64,000 nucleotides of DNA from Nocardioides sp. Its GTDB lineage: Bacteria; Actinomycetota; Actinomycetes; Propionibacteriales; Nocardioidaceae. Below are positions 38,945 through 48,506 of this stretch, in pieces. The stretch is from NCBI GenBank assembly GCA_020636915.1, contig JACJWV010000011.1:107310-171309 (forward strand). The letters are read 5' to 3'. A program made the position numbers and the translations under genes. Every line of letters starts with the position of its first letter. Position 1 is the stretch's first letter. A model generated the notes under the pieces. That model was given only the letters and a program-made list of their open reading frames with translations. It had not been told where the DNA came from and ran no database searches.

Positions 38945-39019
38945 TCGGACGCTAGGGTGCGCAGTTGACACGCGTCAACAGGCGGTGCGGTCCCCAGGGC
39001 CGTCCAAGGGGAGGTCGGG

Positions 39020-39754
39020 ATGGACGAGAGCTCGCAGCGGGTGGCGGTCGTGGTCGGCGGGGCGTCGGGGATCGGCGCGGCGATCGCGACGGCCTTCACC
39101 ACCGACGGCTGGCGCACGGTCGTCGCCGACCTGCCGTCCACGGGGGCGGCTCCCGTGGACGTCACCGACGAGGACTCGGTCGCCGCCCTGCTCGACGGGG
39201 TGCTGGCCGAGCACGGCCGGATCGACACCGTCGTCAACAGCGCCGGGGTCTCCACGCTCGGGAACGTCGTCGACCTCGCCGCGGACGAGTGGCGACGGGT
39301 CGTCGACGTCTGCCTGACCGGCGCGTTCCTGGTCCTCAAGCACGCCGGCCAGCGACTGGCCGAGGGCGGGTCGGTCATCTCGCTCTCCTCGCTCAACGCG
39401 CGGCAGCCCGGCGCCGGGCTGGCGCCGTACTGCGCCGCGAAGGCAGGCCTGTCGATGCTGACCCAGGTGGCGGCGCTGGAGCTCGGCCCCCGGGGGATCC
39501 GGGTCAACGCGATCGCGCCCGGGCTGGTCGTGACGCCGCTGACGCAGCCGGCGATGGAGATCCCCGGCATCGAGGACGACTACCTCGAGAACACGCCGCT
39601 CGGGCGTTCCGGCCGGCCCGACGAGATCGCTGCGGCCGCGCTCTACCTGGCCACCGCGGAGTGGGTGACCGGCGAGGTGCTCGACATCAACGGCGGGGCG
39701 CACCTGATGCGCTACCCGGACCTGAACAAGCACGTGCTGGCCGCCTTCGGCTGA
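39020..39754 (+). CDS. SDR-family oxidoreductase
   Basis: A 244-aa classical SDR. Seen: VVVGGASGIGAAIATAF, NSAGVSTLGN, catalytic SLSSLNARQPGAGLAPYCAA followed by Lys (YxxxK), and C-terminal VLDINGGAHL. It is likely a 3-oxoacyl/hydroxysteroid/alcohol dehydrogenase; substrate not defined. ATG is preceded by GGGGAGG. It is divergent from the FMO operon across a KstR-like palindrome, so it could oxidise the alcohol feeding the monooxygenase (inference). Confidence 0.9.
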   Translation: MDESSQRVAVVVGGASGIGAAIATAFTTDGWRTVVADLPSTGAAPVDVTDEDSVAALLDGVLAEHGRIDTVVNSAGVSTLGNVVDLAADEWRRVVDVCLTGAFLVLKHAGQRLAEGGSVISLSSLNARQPGAGLAPYCAAKAGLSMLTQVAALELGPRGIRVNAIAPGLVVTPLTQPAMEIPGIEDDYLENTPLGRSGRPDEIAAAALYLATAEWVTGEVLDINGGAHLMRYPDLNKHVLAAFG

Positions 39755-39781
39755 TCTCGCGGCCGCTCTACGCTCGACGGT

Positions 39782-40336
39782 GTGGCCCTCCTTCACCGCG
39801 CGACCCTGACCCCGACCAAGCCCGAGCTGATCGCCGCCTGGCTGCCGAGCCAGGAGTGGGCCGACGGCCTGCCGGAGCTGCGGCCGCTCGGCGGCTACCG
39901 CCTCGACGACCCCGACGGCGAGGTCGGGATGGAGGGGATCCTCCTGCAGGGCGCCGACGACACGGGTGACACCGTCGTCGTGCACGTGCCGCTCACCTAC
40001 CGCGGCGCCCCGCTCGAGGGCGCCGAGGCACACCTCCTCGGCACCACCGAGCACTCCACGCTCGGCACCCGGTGGGTGTACGACGCCACCGGCGACCCGG
40101 TCTGGCGGGCCGCCCTGGCGCGGACGGTCGCCGAGGGCGGCGCCGGCGCCGAGGAGTACTTCGAGGTCGACGGCGAGCGGGTCGTGCGGGAGCCGGCGGT
40201 CCGCGTGGTCGGCAGCGGCCGGACGGAGGGGGAGCCGATCGTGGTGCACGTCGTCGGGACGGCCGACGGCGACCCTGCGCTGACCGGCACGTGGGACGGC
40301 GGCACGGGAGTGCTGGCGGTCCACGGGCGTCCCTGA
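39782..40336 (+). CDS. Maltokinase N-terminal cap-like domain protein
   Basis: A 184-aa protein. Seen: MALLHRATLTPTKPELIAAW at the start, then beta-rich VVVHVPLTYRGAPLEGAEAH and WVYDATGDPVWRAALARTV. This pattern is the stand-alone form of the cap domain preceding the kinase fold of mycobacterial-type maltokinase. No kinase domain follows, so it is not a kinase on its own. GTG start, 27 bp after the SDR stop. Role unknown. Confidence 0.82.
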   Translation: MALLHRATLTPTKPELIAAWLPSQEWADGLPELRPLGGYRLDDPDGEVGMEGILLQGADDTGDTVVVHVPLTYRGAPLEGAEAHLLGTTEHSTLGTRWVYDATGDPVWRAALARTVAEGGAGAEEYFEVDGERVVREPAVRVVGSGRTEGEPIVVHVVGTADGDPALTGTWDGGTGVLAVHGRP

Positions 40337-40420
40337 CCCGCTGATCCTCCCCGGTGCCGGGTGGAGCTCCGCGCGCTCCTGGTGTCCGGGTGCCGCCCGG
40401 CTGGCGGTCCCTCGGACTCC

Positions 40421-40519
40421 GGTGGTCGAGCTTGTCGAGACCCCGGTGGTGTCGCCTGGGCGGTGACTGCCCGCGGGCTGCGGGTCTGTCTCGGGTGACG
40501 ACCGACAGCCGGCTACGGG
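40421..40519. repeat. Left inverted repeat of the HNH unit
   Basis: Starts GGTGGTCGAGCTTGTCGAGA and ends CGACAGCCGGCTACGGG. It pairs with the right repeat after gaps. The outer 24 bp also belong to a TCGAGCTTGTCGAGACC motif common in actinobacterial intergenic DNA. Confidence 0.75.
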
Positions 40520-40574
40520 AGAGGTGCGCCCGGGCTGGCGCTGGTCCCCGGCCTGCGGCTCGCGGCTCACGGCC

Positions 40575-40624
40575 GGGACGTCATCAGAACTGAGCAACCG
40601 TCACCACGATCCTGATGACCTCCC
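40575..40624. repeat. GGGACGTCATCAC hairpin repeat, copy 3
   Basis: Seen: arms GGGACGTCATCAG / CTGATGACCTCCC (one mismatch) around the core GAGCAACCGTCACCACGATC, which matches the copies flanking the DUF559 gene. It lies inside the HNH unit, downstream of the HNH gene. The remaining ~130 bp to the HNH stop hold no further feature I recognise. Confidence 0.82.
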
Positions 40625-40754
40625 GCGCCCGAAGGGCCCGCGCCTCGAGGACCACGGGTCCTGGTCGGGGCGCGAGGTCGTCGTTCTTGCGACCCGGCAT
40701 GGTGCGGGCATGGGTATGTCCCCGCCGGCTCGGTGGGTGCCGGTGGGGTGGGGG

Positions 40755-42032
40755 TCAGCCGGGATGTCGGCTGCTGCCGGGGTCGGTGTACCGGTAGCCC
40801 AGCGGGCTGGTCCAGGTGAACCCCGTGGCCGGGTCGTAGTCGTAGGTCCAACAGGTGTTGGTCTTGAGGCGGTGGTGGCCCCGGCAGGGCGGGAACAGGT
40901 TCGACGAGGTCGTCTTGCCTTCGGGCCACTCCTGCCGGTGGTCCAGGTCCGACCCGTGCTCCTGCTGCTGCTGCTGTTCATCGGGCTGCTTCTTGCGCCG
41001 CTTGGCCTTGTGGCCGGGGCGGGAGGGGCGGTGGCAGCCGGGGAACGGGCACTCGCCGAACCGGAGCTTGACCTGCTCGACCATCCGCTCGGTGGGGGTG
41101 TAGGCGTCGGTGGTCATCTCCTCGGCCAGGTCGATCACCGGGCGGATCGTGACCTTCGTGCCGGCCCGGGTGCACCACTCCTGCACTTGCTCCACGGTGG
41201 TGGTCGAGAGGGTGTTGTCCACGTCCACCATCGCTTGGCCGGGGCGGGTGTGCACGAACACCATCACCCCCGGCGCCGACCCCTCCTCACCGGGCGCATC
41301 ACCGTGCCGGCCGCCGAGCATGCCCAGCACCATCGACCGACGCACCTGCAACGGGATCGCCGGGTCCATCCCGGCGGCCTCGGTCGCGACGTAGTCCTCG
41401 AACGCGACCGCGTCGGGCACGTCGGCCATCGCGGTGATCGGGACCAGCCCGTCATAGGTCATCGCCCCCAGGTGGACCTTCACGTGCCGCTTCTCCGCCG
41501 CCTCGACCCGGCGGCGTTCGGTCTCGACCGGGTCGTGCTCCTTGCGGGCCTTCTCCACCTGCCGGTCGATCTCCGCGTACGAGCACCGCCTCGCCACGAA
41601 GTACAGCGCCCGATCGACGGCCGCCGCACCGTCGGGCGGGAGGGACATGGTGGCCTGGGCGATCCGCCGCGCCTTCCACACCGCCACCTCCCCGGCCAGC
41701 ACCCGGGCCCAGGTCCGCGGGAGCCGGTACGCCAGCTCCACCGCATCACCCAGGTACCGGCGACCCGAGTCGGTCGAGTGCCCGATGGCGAGCGCAAACT
41801 CCGCGACCGCGCCCTCATCGACCGTGGGTGCGCCGTCGCCGGCGATCTCCAGCTCCCGCATCCCCCACTCGACCGAGGTGTCGACCTCCTCGCCCGGGTG
41901 CAGCTCCACCCATGCCACGGCCTGGAGGAGCAGCTCGACCTCGAGCCCGGTCATCGCGTCCCGGGTCGCCCGGGCAGCCGCGATCACCTGCTCCTCACGA
42001 GTCGCCTCGCGGGTGGTGACGGTGGCTGCCAT
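40755..42032 (-). CDS. DUF222 / HNH endonuclease domain protein
   Basis: A 425-aa protein. Residues about 20-300 form the helical DUF222 region (MTGLEVELLLQAVAWVELHP, then LAYRLPRTWARVLAGEVAVW). The C-terminus carries an HNH nuclease motif: CPFPGCHRPSRPGHK, DHRQEW, and LFPPCRGHHRLKTN with Asn/His. A poly-Gln run (QQQQQ) lies between. It belongs to the REP13E12-like family, whose function is unproven though often called endonuclease. Start at ATG 42032; an alternative codon exists at 42044. It is bounded by inverted repeats. Confidence 0.9.
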   Translation of the reverse strand: MAATVTTREATREEQVIAAARATRDAMTGLEVELLLQAVAWVELHPGEEVDTSVEWGMRELEIAGDGAPTVDEGAVAEFALAIGHSTDSGRRYLGDAVELAYRLPRTWARVLAGEVAVWKARRIAQATMSLPPDGAAAVDRALYFVARRCSYAEIDRQVEKARKEHDPVETERRRVEAAEKRHVKVHLGAMTYDGLVPITAMADVPDAVAFEDYVATEAAGMDPAIPLQVRRSMVLGMLGGRHGDAPGEEGSAPGVMVFVHTRPGQAMVDVDNTLSTTTVEQVQEWCTRAGTKVTIRPVIDLAEEMTTDAYTPTERMVEQVKLRFGECPFPGCHRPSRPGHKAKRRKKQPDEQQQQQEHGSDLDHRQEWPEGKTTSSNLFPPCRGHHRLKTNTCWTYDYDPATGFTWTSPLGYRYTDPGSSRHPG

Positions 42033-42159
42033 GGGTCCACTCAAGCACTCGCCACCGACAGTCGATGGTGCTCAGACCCCTTTTTCCACAAGGGTTCTGG
42101 TCACGATCACGTCACGATCAGCAGGCCGTTTCGGCGGCGCCGGAACAGCCCAGGAGACG

Positions 42160-42198
42160 GTGGAGTCCTTGACGTACCAGGCACGTCACAGACTCCAC
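42160..42198. repeat. Interrupted hairpin upstream of the HNH gene
   Basis: Seen: GTGGAGTC and GACGT pair with ACGTC and GACTCCAC across a short loop (3-nt internal bulges on each side). It lies in the 366-bp gap upstream of the HNH gene, which otherwise holds an AT-richer stretch CCTTTTTCCACAAGGG (42069-42085) and the right inverted repeat. Possible operator. Confidence 0.6.
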
Positions 42199-42249
42199 TT
42201 TCCCCATGGCGACCGCAGGCCGGTAAGCAGCGCCAGCCCGTGCGGCGCC

Positions 42250-42353
42250 CTACCCGCGTAGCCAGCCTGTCGGTCGCAACCCGAGACCAGCCCGCAGCAT
42301 GCCGACACCAGCGCCCCACGCAGGCTGCGGGGGTCTCGACAAGCTCGACCACC
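42250..42353. repeat. Right inverted repeat of the HNH unit plus AAGCTCGACCACCG iterations
   Basis: Inverse of the left repeat, ending GTCTCGACAAGCTCGACCAC. It is followed by two further near-copies of AAGCTCGACCACCG up to 42391, so the outer end has been locally iterated. Confidence 0.75.
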
Positions 42354-42410
42354 GGCGACAAGCTCGACCACCGGGACCAGCTCGACCACCGACGGCAGCC
42401 CGACCGCGCG

Positions 42411-43136
42411 TCAGGTCAGGCCGGCGAGCACGGCCGCGGCCCCAGTGGCGGCGAGGAGGAGCAGCACGACCCGGCGGAAGGCGGCCGGGGAGAGCAGCCG
42501 CCTCGCCCGGTAGCCGAGGTATCCCCCGACGACGACCACCGGCAGCGCCACGGCCGCGACCGCCAGGTCCGTGCCGTCGAGCTCCCCCGTGGCCGTGAAC
42601 ACGCAGACGGCGAGCAGGTCGAGCACGAGGAACACCGTGGTCGCCATCGCCCGGAACGCGGCCGGCGCGAGGCCGCGGGCCTGGAGCATCGTCACGATCG
42701 GCGGCCCGTTCGTCGCGGTCGAGGTGGTGAGCACGCCGGTGCAGAGCCCGGCGACCAGGTCGATCCCCCGGCCGGTGGCCGGCAGTGACCAGCCCCGCCA
42801 CAGCGACGCCGCTGCGACCAGGACCAGGACGCCCACGACGACCGTCAGCGAGTCCTTGCCCAGCTCCTGGTAGAGCAGGTAGCCGACCGGCAGCCCGAAG
42901 GCCGCGCCGACCAGGACCCGCGCGAGCACGGCCCGGTCGACCTCCCGGCGGCCCTCGACCGCCTGCCACCCGTTGAAGACGGTGCCCATCACCAGGGCGA
43001 GGAGGACGGCGTCGTGCGGTCCGACGACGAGCGCGAGCAGGGGCACCGACACCAGGGCGAACCCGAACCCGCTCGCCATCTGCACGGCCGCGGCGAAGCC
43101 CAGGACCAGGGCGACGGCGACGGTCGTCAGGGACAT
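42411..43136 (-). CDS. TauE/SafE-family membrane permease
   Basis: A 241-aa membrane protein with about eight predicted helices. Seen: LVLGFAAAVQMASGFGFALV at helix 1, and LVAGLCTGVLTTSTATNGPP near residue 125, where the repeated Pro/Gly-rich motif of TauE/SafE half-domains is visible. Members export sulfite, sulfoacetate or related anions; substrate not evident. It lies downstream of the sucrase/ferredoxin-like gene with a 27-bp gap, perhaps within the same transcript. Confidence 0.88.
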   Translation of the reverse strand: MSLTTVAVALVLGFAAAVQMASGFGFALVSVPLLALVVGPHDAVLLALVMGTVFNGWQAVEGRREVDRAVLARVLVGAAFGLPVGYLLYQELGKDSLTVVVGVLVLVAAASLWRGWSLPATGRGIDLVAGLCTGVLTTSTATNGPPIVTMLQARGLAPAAFRAMATTVFLVLDLLAVCVFTATGELDGTDLAVAAVALPVVVVGGYLGYRARRLLSPAAFRRVVLLLLAATGAAAVLAGLT

Positions 43137-43163
43137 GCACGGGATTCTGGCCCCCCGGCCGCC

Positions 43164-44078
43164 TCACGCGTGCCGGGTCACCCCGATCAGCTCGTGGTGC
43201 GGCACCGGGTTGTCGCGCTGCGCCTTGCAGGTCAGCCGGGTGGCCGACGCGGGGTCGCGTGTGGTGCGGACGGCGACCTCGTAGCTGCCACCCGCGACCG
43301 CGAAGGTCGCCGCCGTGACGTCACCGTCCACGCTGCGCCCGGTCAGCGCCACCGCGTCCTCGCGCGTGACGCCGAGGCGGCGGCGCAGGTGCAGCTCGGC
43401 CGCCTGGACCGGCATCGGCTGCGAGGACCGGCCGCGGAGGTGGTCGAGGTCGAGCTCGCCGGCGAGGTGGGCACCGGCGACCGCGATCGCCGAGACCGGG
43501 TCGAGACGCCCGTAGTAGAGCCCCTGCGGGAGCACCACCATGTTGGCCGCGAACCGGTCGCCGCCGATGTGCGAGACCTCCCACGTCTCCTGGGGGTGGG
43601 CGCGGTCGAGCGCCCGGGCCACCGGTCGACCCTTCTCGGCGCAGCAGGCGTCGTGGCGGCCGTTGGTGCAGACGCAGAAGAGCGCACCGTCGTACGCCGG
43701 CAGGCCGGTCGTCCCGCCACGGCGGAACGCCTCGAGGTCGAGGTCGAGCACCTCGCGCTCGTCGGTGAGGACCGCGGACTCCAGGCGCGGCCGCCCGGGG
43801 TCGGCGTGCGCGGCGAAGACGCGGACCCCGTCGTCGGTGTCCGGGGTGGACGCGAACCGCCGGATCAGCAGGATCTTGGCCCGCAGGTCGCGGGCGCGGC
43901 GCTTCAGCTCCGGGCCGAGCCCGTCGGGGAGGCGGGCGTCCAGGAGGGCGTCCTCGCCCCAGGGACCGACGTGCTCGAGGAGCAGCCAGGTGCGGACGTG
44001 GGTGGCGGTGCCACCGACGGGCTCGGCGCGCAGCAGGCTCTCGGCAGCGCAGCGGAACGCTGCAGGAGGAGGGCTCAC
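43164..44078 (-). CDS. Sucrase/ferredoxin-like (Apd1-type) protein
   Basis: A 304-aa cytosolic protein of the Suc_Fer-like family with a thioredoxin-like [2Fe-2S] domain in the C-terminal half. Seen: N-terminal FRCAAESLLRAEPVGGTATH, then ALFCVCTNGRHDACCAEKGR near residue 135 with clustered cysteines, and THIGGDR-like HIGGDRFAANMVVLPQGLYY. In fungal Apd1 the cluster uses Cys/His ligands. It is probably a redox protein, not a sucrase. The GTG start overlaps the JmjC stop (GTGA), so the two are co-translated. A reductant-supply role for the oxygenase is inference. Confidence 0.87.
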   Translation of the reverse strand: MSPPPAAFRCAAESLLRAEPVGGTATHVRTWLLLEHVGPWGEDALLDARLPDGLGPELKRRARDLRAKILLIRRFASTPDTDDGVRVFAAHADPGRPRLESAVLTDEREVLDLDLEAFRRGGTTGLPAYDGALFCVCTNGRHDACCAEKGRPVARALDRAHPQETWEVSHIGGDRFAANMVVLPQGLYYGRLDPVSAIAVAGAHLAGELDLDHLRGRSSQPMPVQAAELHLRRRLGVTREDAVALTGRSVDGDVTAATFAVAGGSYEVAVRTTRDPASATRLTCKAQRDNPVPHHELIGVTRHA

Positions 44079-45184
44079 GCGAGCTCCAGCAGCCCTTCGC
44101 GCACCAGACGCCGACACAGGACCAGGGAGCTCTGCTGATCCAGGGGGAGGTCGGCGGGCGTGAACGCGTCGCGGGCCCGGACCTCGTCGAGGGCCGGGCG
44201 GATCCAGGCGGGCACCGTCATCGTCCGGTCGCCGAGCAGCACCTCGAGCCGCTCGCCGCGGTCCAGCAGCACGCAGGGGTGGCCGGGCCGACGGCGCAGC
44301 GGGGTCGTCGACGTGACCTCGCCGAGCACGTCGTGCAGCCCGCCGGACAGCCGCGGCGGCCGCGAGGTCAGGAATCGGCGTACCTCCGCCTCGACGGCCG
44401 CCCCGGCGTCCACCTCGCGGACCGCGTCGGCGAGCGCCCCGAGCCGGTCGGCGAGGCCGGTCGCGAGCGCGGCGGGGTCGTCGAGGTAGCCGGCGGGCAG
44501 GTGCTCGTCGGGCACCGCGCCGAGGACGTCCCTCAGCGAGCGCTCGACCAGCCCGCGCCAGGTGAGCTGGTTGATGCCGAGGGTGACGTGCAGCGAGACG
44601 GTGTCCTGCGCGCGGGCGGCGTGGGGGGTGCCGGTCGGGAGGTACATCGACACCCCGGGCTCGAGGAGCACCTCCTCGGGGCCGTCCTGGCCGTGCACCT
44701 CCCAGAGCTTGGAGCCCGCGGTCTGGAAGACGAAGACGTCGTGGGAGTCGGAGTGGACGGCGAAGCCCTGGGAGCCGGGCGGGGTGAGGTAGGCGTTGGC
44801 CTGGCAGGGATGGCCGAGCTCGAGCTCGAGCTCGGCGACCAGTCGCGTGAGCGGCGGCCAGTAGCGGTGCAGGCCCTGGAACACGACGGTCGCGCCGTCG
44901 GCGAAGAGGGCCAGTGCCTTGCGCGCGTCGACGAGCCCGGTGAGGGGCTTGCCGGCGAGCGTCGCGCTGCGCGTGTACGTCGACTCCGCGAGGACCTGGC
45001 CGTCCCGGGCCATGCGGACCGACGGCGTACGGATCGCGGTCGAGGTCAGGAGGTGGTCGGCGTCGTCGAGGGAGAGCAGGCCGACCAGACCCTCGGGGTC
45101 GGTGCGGTGCAGGTGCACGCGGGACGCCCAGACCTTCGACACGAAGGTCTGGGCGTCACCGCTGAGCAGGTCGAGCGCGGTCAC
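44075..45184 (-). CDS. JmjC/RoxA-type cupin oxygenase
   Basis: A 369-aa Fe(II)/2-oxoglutarate-dependent oxygenase of the RoxA/cupin-4 class, whose characterised members hydroxylate ribosomal protein residues. Seen: the jelly-roll iron triad, HxD in FAVHSDSHDVFVFQ (H144, D146) and distal His in YLPTGTPHAA (H188). SKLWEVHG matches the strand after HxD, and a helical C-terminal dimerisation/winged-helix region follows. GTG 45184 directly abuts the stop of the acidic repeat peptide (TGA|GTG) with no separate Shine-Dalgarno, so translation is coupled to it. That peptide is a natural candidate substrate (inference). Confidence 0.88.
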   Translation of the reverse strand: MTALDLLSGDAQTFVSKVWASRVHLHRTDPEGLVGLLSLDDADHLLTSTAIRTPSVRMARDGQVLAESTYTRSATLAGKPLTGLVDARKALALFADGATVVFQGLHRYWPPLTRLVAELELELGHPCQANAYLTPPGSQGFAVHSDSHDVFVFQTAGSKLWEVHGQDGPEEVLLEPGVSMYLPTGTPHAARAQDTVSLHVTLGINQLTWRGLVERSLRDVLGAVPDEHLPAGYLDDPAALATGLADRLGALADAVREVDAGAAVEAEVRRFLTSRPPRLSGGLHDVLGEVTSTTPLRRRPGHPCVLLDRGERLEVLLGDRTMTVPAWIRPALDEVRARDAFTPADLPLDQQSSLVLCRRLVREGLLELA

Positions 45185-45472
45185 TCAGGAGGCGTCGCCG
45201 TCGGAGCCGTCGCCGTCCGTGCCGTCGCCGTCGCTCGCGTCGCCGTCGGTGCCGTCGCTGTCGGAGCCGTCGCCGTCCGTGGTGTCCGTGGCGTCACCGT
45301 CGGAGCCGTCGCCGTCGGTGCCGTCGCTGTCGGAGCCGTCGCCGTCGGTGGTGTCCGTGGCATCGCCGTCGGAGCCGTCACCGTCGGTCCCGTCGGCGTC
45401 CCCGCCCGTCACGGGGTCGCCCGCCGGGCCGGTCGTCATGTCGTCGTCGCTGAGGGGCTCTTCGGGGGTCAT
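45185..45472 (-). CDS. Asp-rich repeat peptide, candidate substrate of the JmjC oxygenase
   Basis: A 95-aa, extremely acidic peptide. Seen: AGGAGG 5 bp before the ATG, a short leader-like part (MTPEEPLSDDDMTTGPAGDP), then ~70 residues of pentapeptides of type D-G/S-D-G/A-S/T (DGDGS, DGDAT, DSDGT) with DTT inserts. A 23-residue unit is repeated twice in tandem. It has no Cys, aromatic or basic residue in the repeat part. It ends where the JmjC gene begins. The reverse strand also reads open through this region, but only this frame has a Shine-Dalgarno and the coupled neighbour. It could alternatively be a low-complexity anion-rich protein without modification. Confidence 0.72.
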   Translation of the reverse strand: MTPEEPLSDDDMTTGPAGDPVTGGDADGTDGDGSDGDATDTTDGDGSDSDGTDGDGSDGDATDTTDGDGSDSDGTDGDASDGDGTDGDGSDGDAS

Positions 45473-45551
45473 CCATCCTCCTGGTGGGCCTGCGTGGGTG
45501 GGTGGCGCCAGTCTGCTGCGCGGTCGACCGGCGGACAAGCGGTACCCGCTG

Positions 45552-45604
45552 GGTCCGGGACCAGTCCACCCGGGTCCAGTCCACCCGAGGGCTGGTCCCG
45601 GACC
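45552..45604. repeat. Hairpin upstream of the acidic peptide gene
   Basis: Seen: perfect 13-bp arms GGTCCGGGACCAG / CTGGTCCCGGACC. The 27-nt loop holds GTCCACCCG twice. It lies 80 bp upstream of the peptide start in a 452-bp gene-free gap (45473-45924). That gap also contains the repeat at 45697 and a short tandem GCCACGAGGTC (45788-45809); nothing else was recognised. Confidence 0.65.
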
Positions 45605-45696
45605 GGCGGGCGCGGACCGAGGGTGGCCGCGGTCGGCAGCAGCGAGGTGGGCGGCCCGCACTGGGGGTGGTCGCCTCCCGGCCTGCGGTTGCTGCA

Positions 45697-45774
45697 GGTT
45701 TCCCGGCCGCCGGGGATCCCTGGACTTGAGGGGTGTTGCAACACCCACTAGGTCCAGGCTTTGCCCACGGAGTC
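45697..45774. repeat. Intergenic hairpin repeat, 'CCCTGGACTT' family, copy 2
   Basis: Second copy of the element at 1-85, about 85% alike. Seen: GGGGATCCCTGGACTT, inner palindrome GGGTGTTGCAACACCC, and AGGTCCAGG. It lies between the divergent peptide and FAD-oxidase genes, so a terminator role is not needed here and the insertion looks fortuitous. Confidence 0.75.
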
Positions 45775-45924
45775 CGGGCCAGTGCACCCGCCACGAGGTC
45801 GCCACGAGGTCGCCACGCCCCGTTGGCAGGCCACGAAGCGGGGTCCACCCGAGGACCTTGGTCCCCCGACCGAGCGCACAACGCCTCTCCGCCCGCAGGG
45901 GTCGGTGCTGCCTAGGGTCGAGGC

Positions 45925-47342
45925 GTGCACGGTCGGCCGACGGACGAGATCAGGGGCCGGGTGGCGGTCATCGGGGCCGGCGTCGCCGGGCTCGTCGCTG
46001 CGCGACGCCTGGCGCAGCGCGGTGCGGACGTGACCGTCTGGGAAGCCGAGGACCGCGTCGGCGGCCAGGTGCACACGGCCGAGGTCACCCCGGGCACCTA
46101 CCTCGACCTCGGCGCGGAGGCGCTGCACCTGGCGGCGCCCGGCGTGGCCGCGCTCCTCGCCGAGCTGCGCCTCGACGGTGTGCGCCTCGACGAGACCATG
46201 GTCGTGTCGTCGCCCGGGGCCACCCGCCTGGTGACACCGCGCGGCCTGCGCGCGCTGCCCGACGGCGTGGGCCCCGCAGGACCGACCCGGCTGGGTCCGG
46301 TGGTCCGCAGCCGCACGCTGACCTGGTCCGGCCTGGCCCGCGCCGGGCTGGAGCCGGCCGCCGCCCGGAGGATGCCGGCGCTCGCCGACGACGGCGACAT
46401 GTCGGTCGGCGACTTCGTGACCCGGCGGTTCGGCGGAGCCGTGACCCACGCGTTCGTCGACCCGCTGCTCGGCACCCTCCACTCCGGCGACGTGTCCCGG
46501 CTCAGCCTGCGCGGCTGCGCCCCGGCGCTCGTCCCCGCCGCGACGCACCGCCGCTCGCTGGTGCTCCGGCGCCGGGCGGCCGGCCCGCCGGCCCTGGGCT
46601 TCGCGACCTGGCCGCAGGGACTGTCCGTGCTCACCACCGCGCTCCTCGCCGACCAGCCCGGGGTCACGGTCCGCACCGGGACCGCGGCGACCTCGCTGAG
46701 CCGGAGGAGCGACGGCAGGTACGACCTCGCCGGGCCCGGGACGCCCGCCGGGACGCCGTACGACGCCGTCGTGCTCGCCGTCCCCGCCCGACCGGCAGCG
46801 CGGCTCCTCGCGGGTCTGGCACCGCAGGCCGCCGCGACGCTGGCCGCGGTCGAGACCGCCGACGTCGTCACCGTGCTCGTCGGCGTCCCCAGCACCGTCA
46901 CGCGGGACCTGCCCGGCACCGGGCTGCTCGTGCCGTCCGACGCCGGCCGGCTCCTCAAGGCGGCCACCTACCTGGGCCGCAAGTGGCCGCACCTGGCCGG
47001 CGGCGAGACCTGCTGGCTGCGGCTGTCCGCCGGCCGCGCCGGCGAGCACCGGGTCCAGGACCTGACCGACGACCGACTCGTCGACCTGCTGACCGCGGAC
47101 CTGCGCGACCTGACCGGCCTGGCCGGGCTGGCGGCGGCGCCGACCGCGGCCGTCGTACGCCGCTGGCCGGCCGCCCTGCCGCAGATCACCGTCGGGCACC
47201 CGGCGCGCGTGGCCGCTGCCCGGGCCACGCTCCCGCCCGGAGTCGTCCTGGCGGGCGCGTCCTACGACGGGCTGGGGCTCGCCGCCGGCATCCGATCGGG
47301 AGAGGCGGCGGCCGCCGCGCTCTCCGTCCCCGAGGAGGCACG

Positions 47343-47346
<4 letters not shown>
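45925..47346 (+). CDS. FAD-dependent amine oxidase / protoporphyrinogen oxidase-like
   Basis: A 473-aa flavoprotein. Seen: VAVIGAGVAGLVAARRLAQR (GxGxxG), EAEDRVGGQVHT, and C-terminal LAGASYDGLGLAAGIRSGEA (FAD contact), the pattern of HemG/HemY-type oxidases. It could oxidise protoporphyrinogen or coproporphyrinogen, or another substrate, so the gene is not named. GTG start. It overlaps the radical SAM gene by 4 bp, so they act together. A pairing of a PPOX-like oxidase with a heme-type radical SAM protein would fit tetrapyrrole metabolism. Confidence 0.82.

Positions 47347-48502
<1,156 letters not shown>

Positions 48503-48506
<4 letters not shown>

Larger units (their letters stand above)
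40421..42353. mobile_element. HNH/DUF222 unit bounded by ~100-bp inverted repeats
   Basis: Seen: the HNH gene lies between 40421-40519 and 42250-42353, which are imperfect inverted copies of each other. Both outer edges are GGTGGTCGAGCTTGTCGAGA, and the shared inner parts include CTGCGGG, TCTCGGGT and CGACCGACAG. The unit contains no transposase. DUF222/HNH genes (REP13E12 family in mycobacteria) are repetitive in actinobacteria. Whether this unit moves is inference. It also accounts for the two gene-free stretches 40337-40754 and 42045-42410. Confidence 0.6.

Noticed and set aside
40421..42353. Insertion sequence with transposase
   Set aside because: Inverted repeats are present but the only gene is DUF222/HNH, not a transposase; no target-site duplication could be defined.
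43164..44078. True sucrase
   Set aside because: The family name is historical; the sequence shows a thioredoxin-like [2Fe-2S] domain, not a glycosidase.
44279..45751. Plus-strand frame with Val/Ala/Gly repeats opposite the JmjC and peptide genes
   Set aside because: The repeats are the mirror of the Asp-rich peptide; no start signal is seen, and the minus-strand genes carry the conserved motifs.
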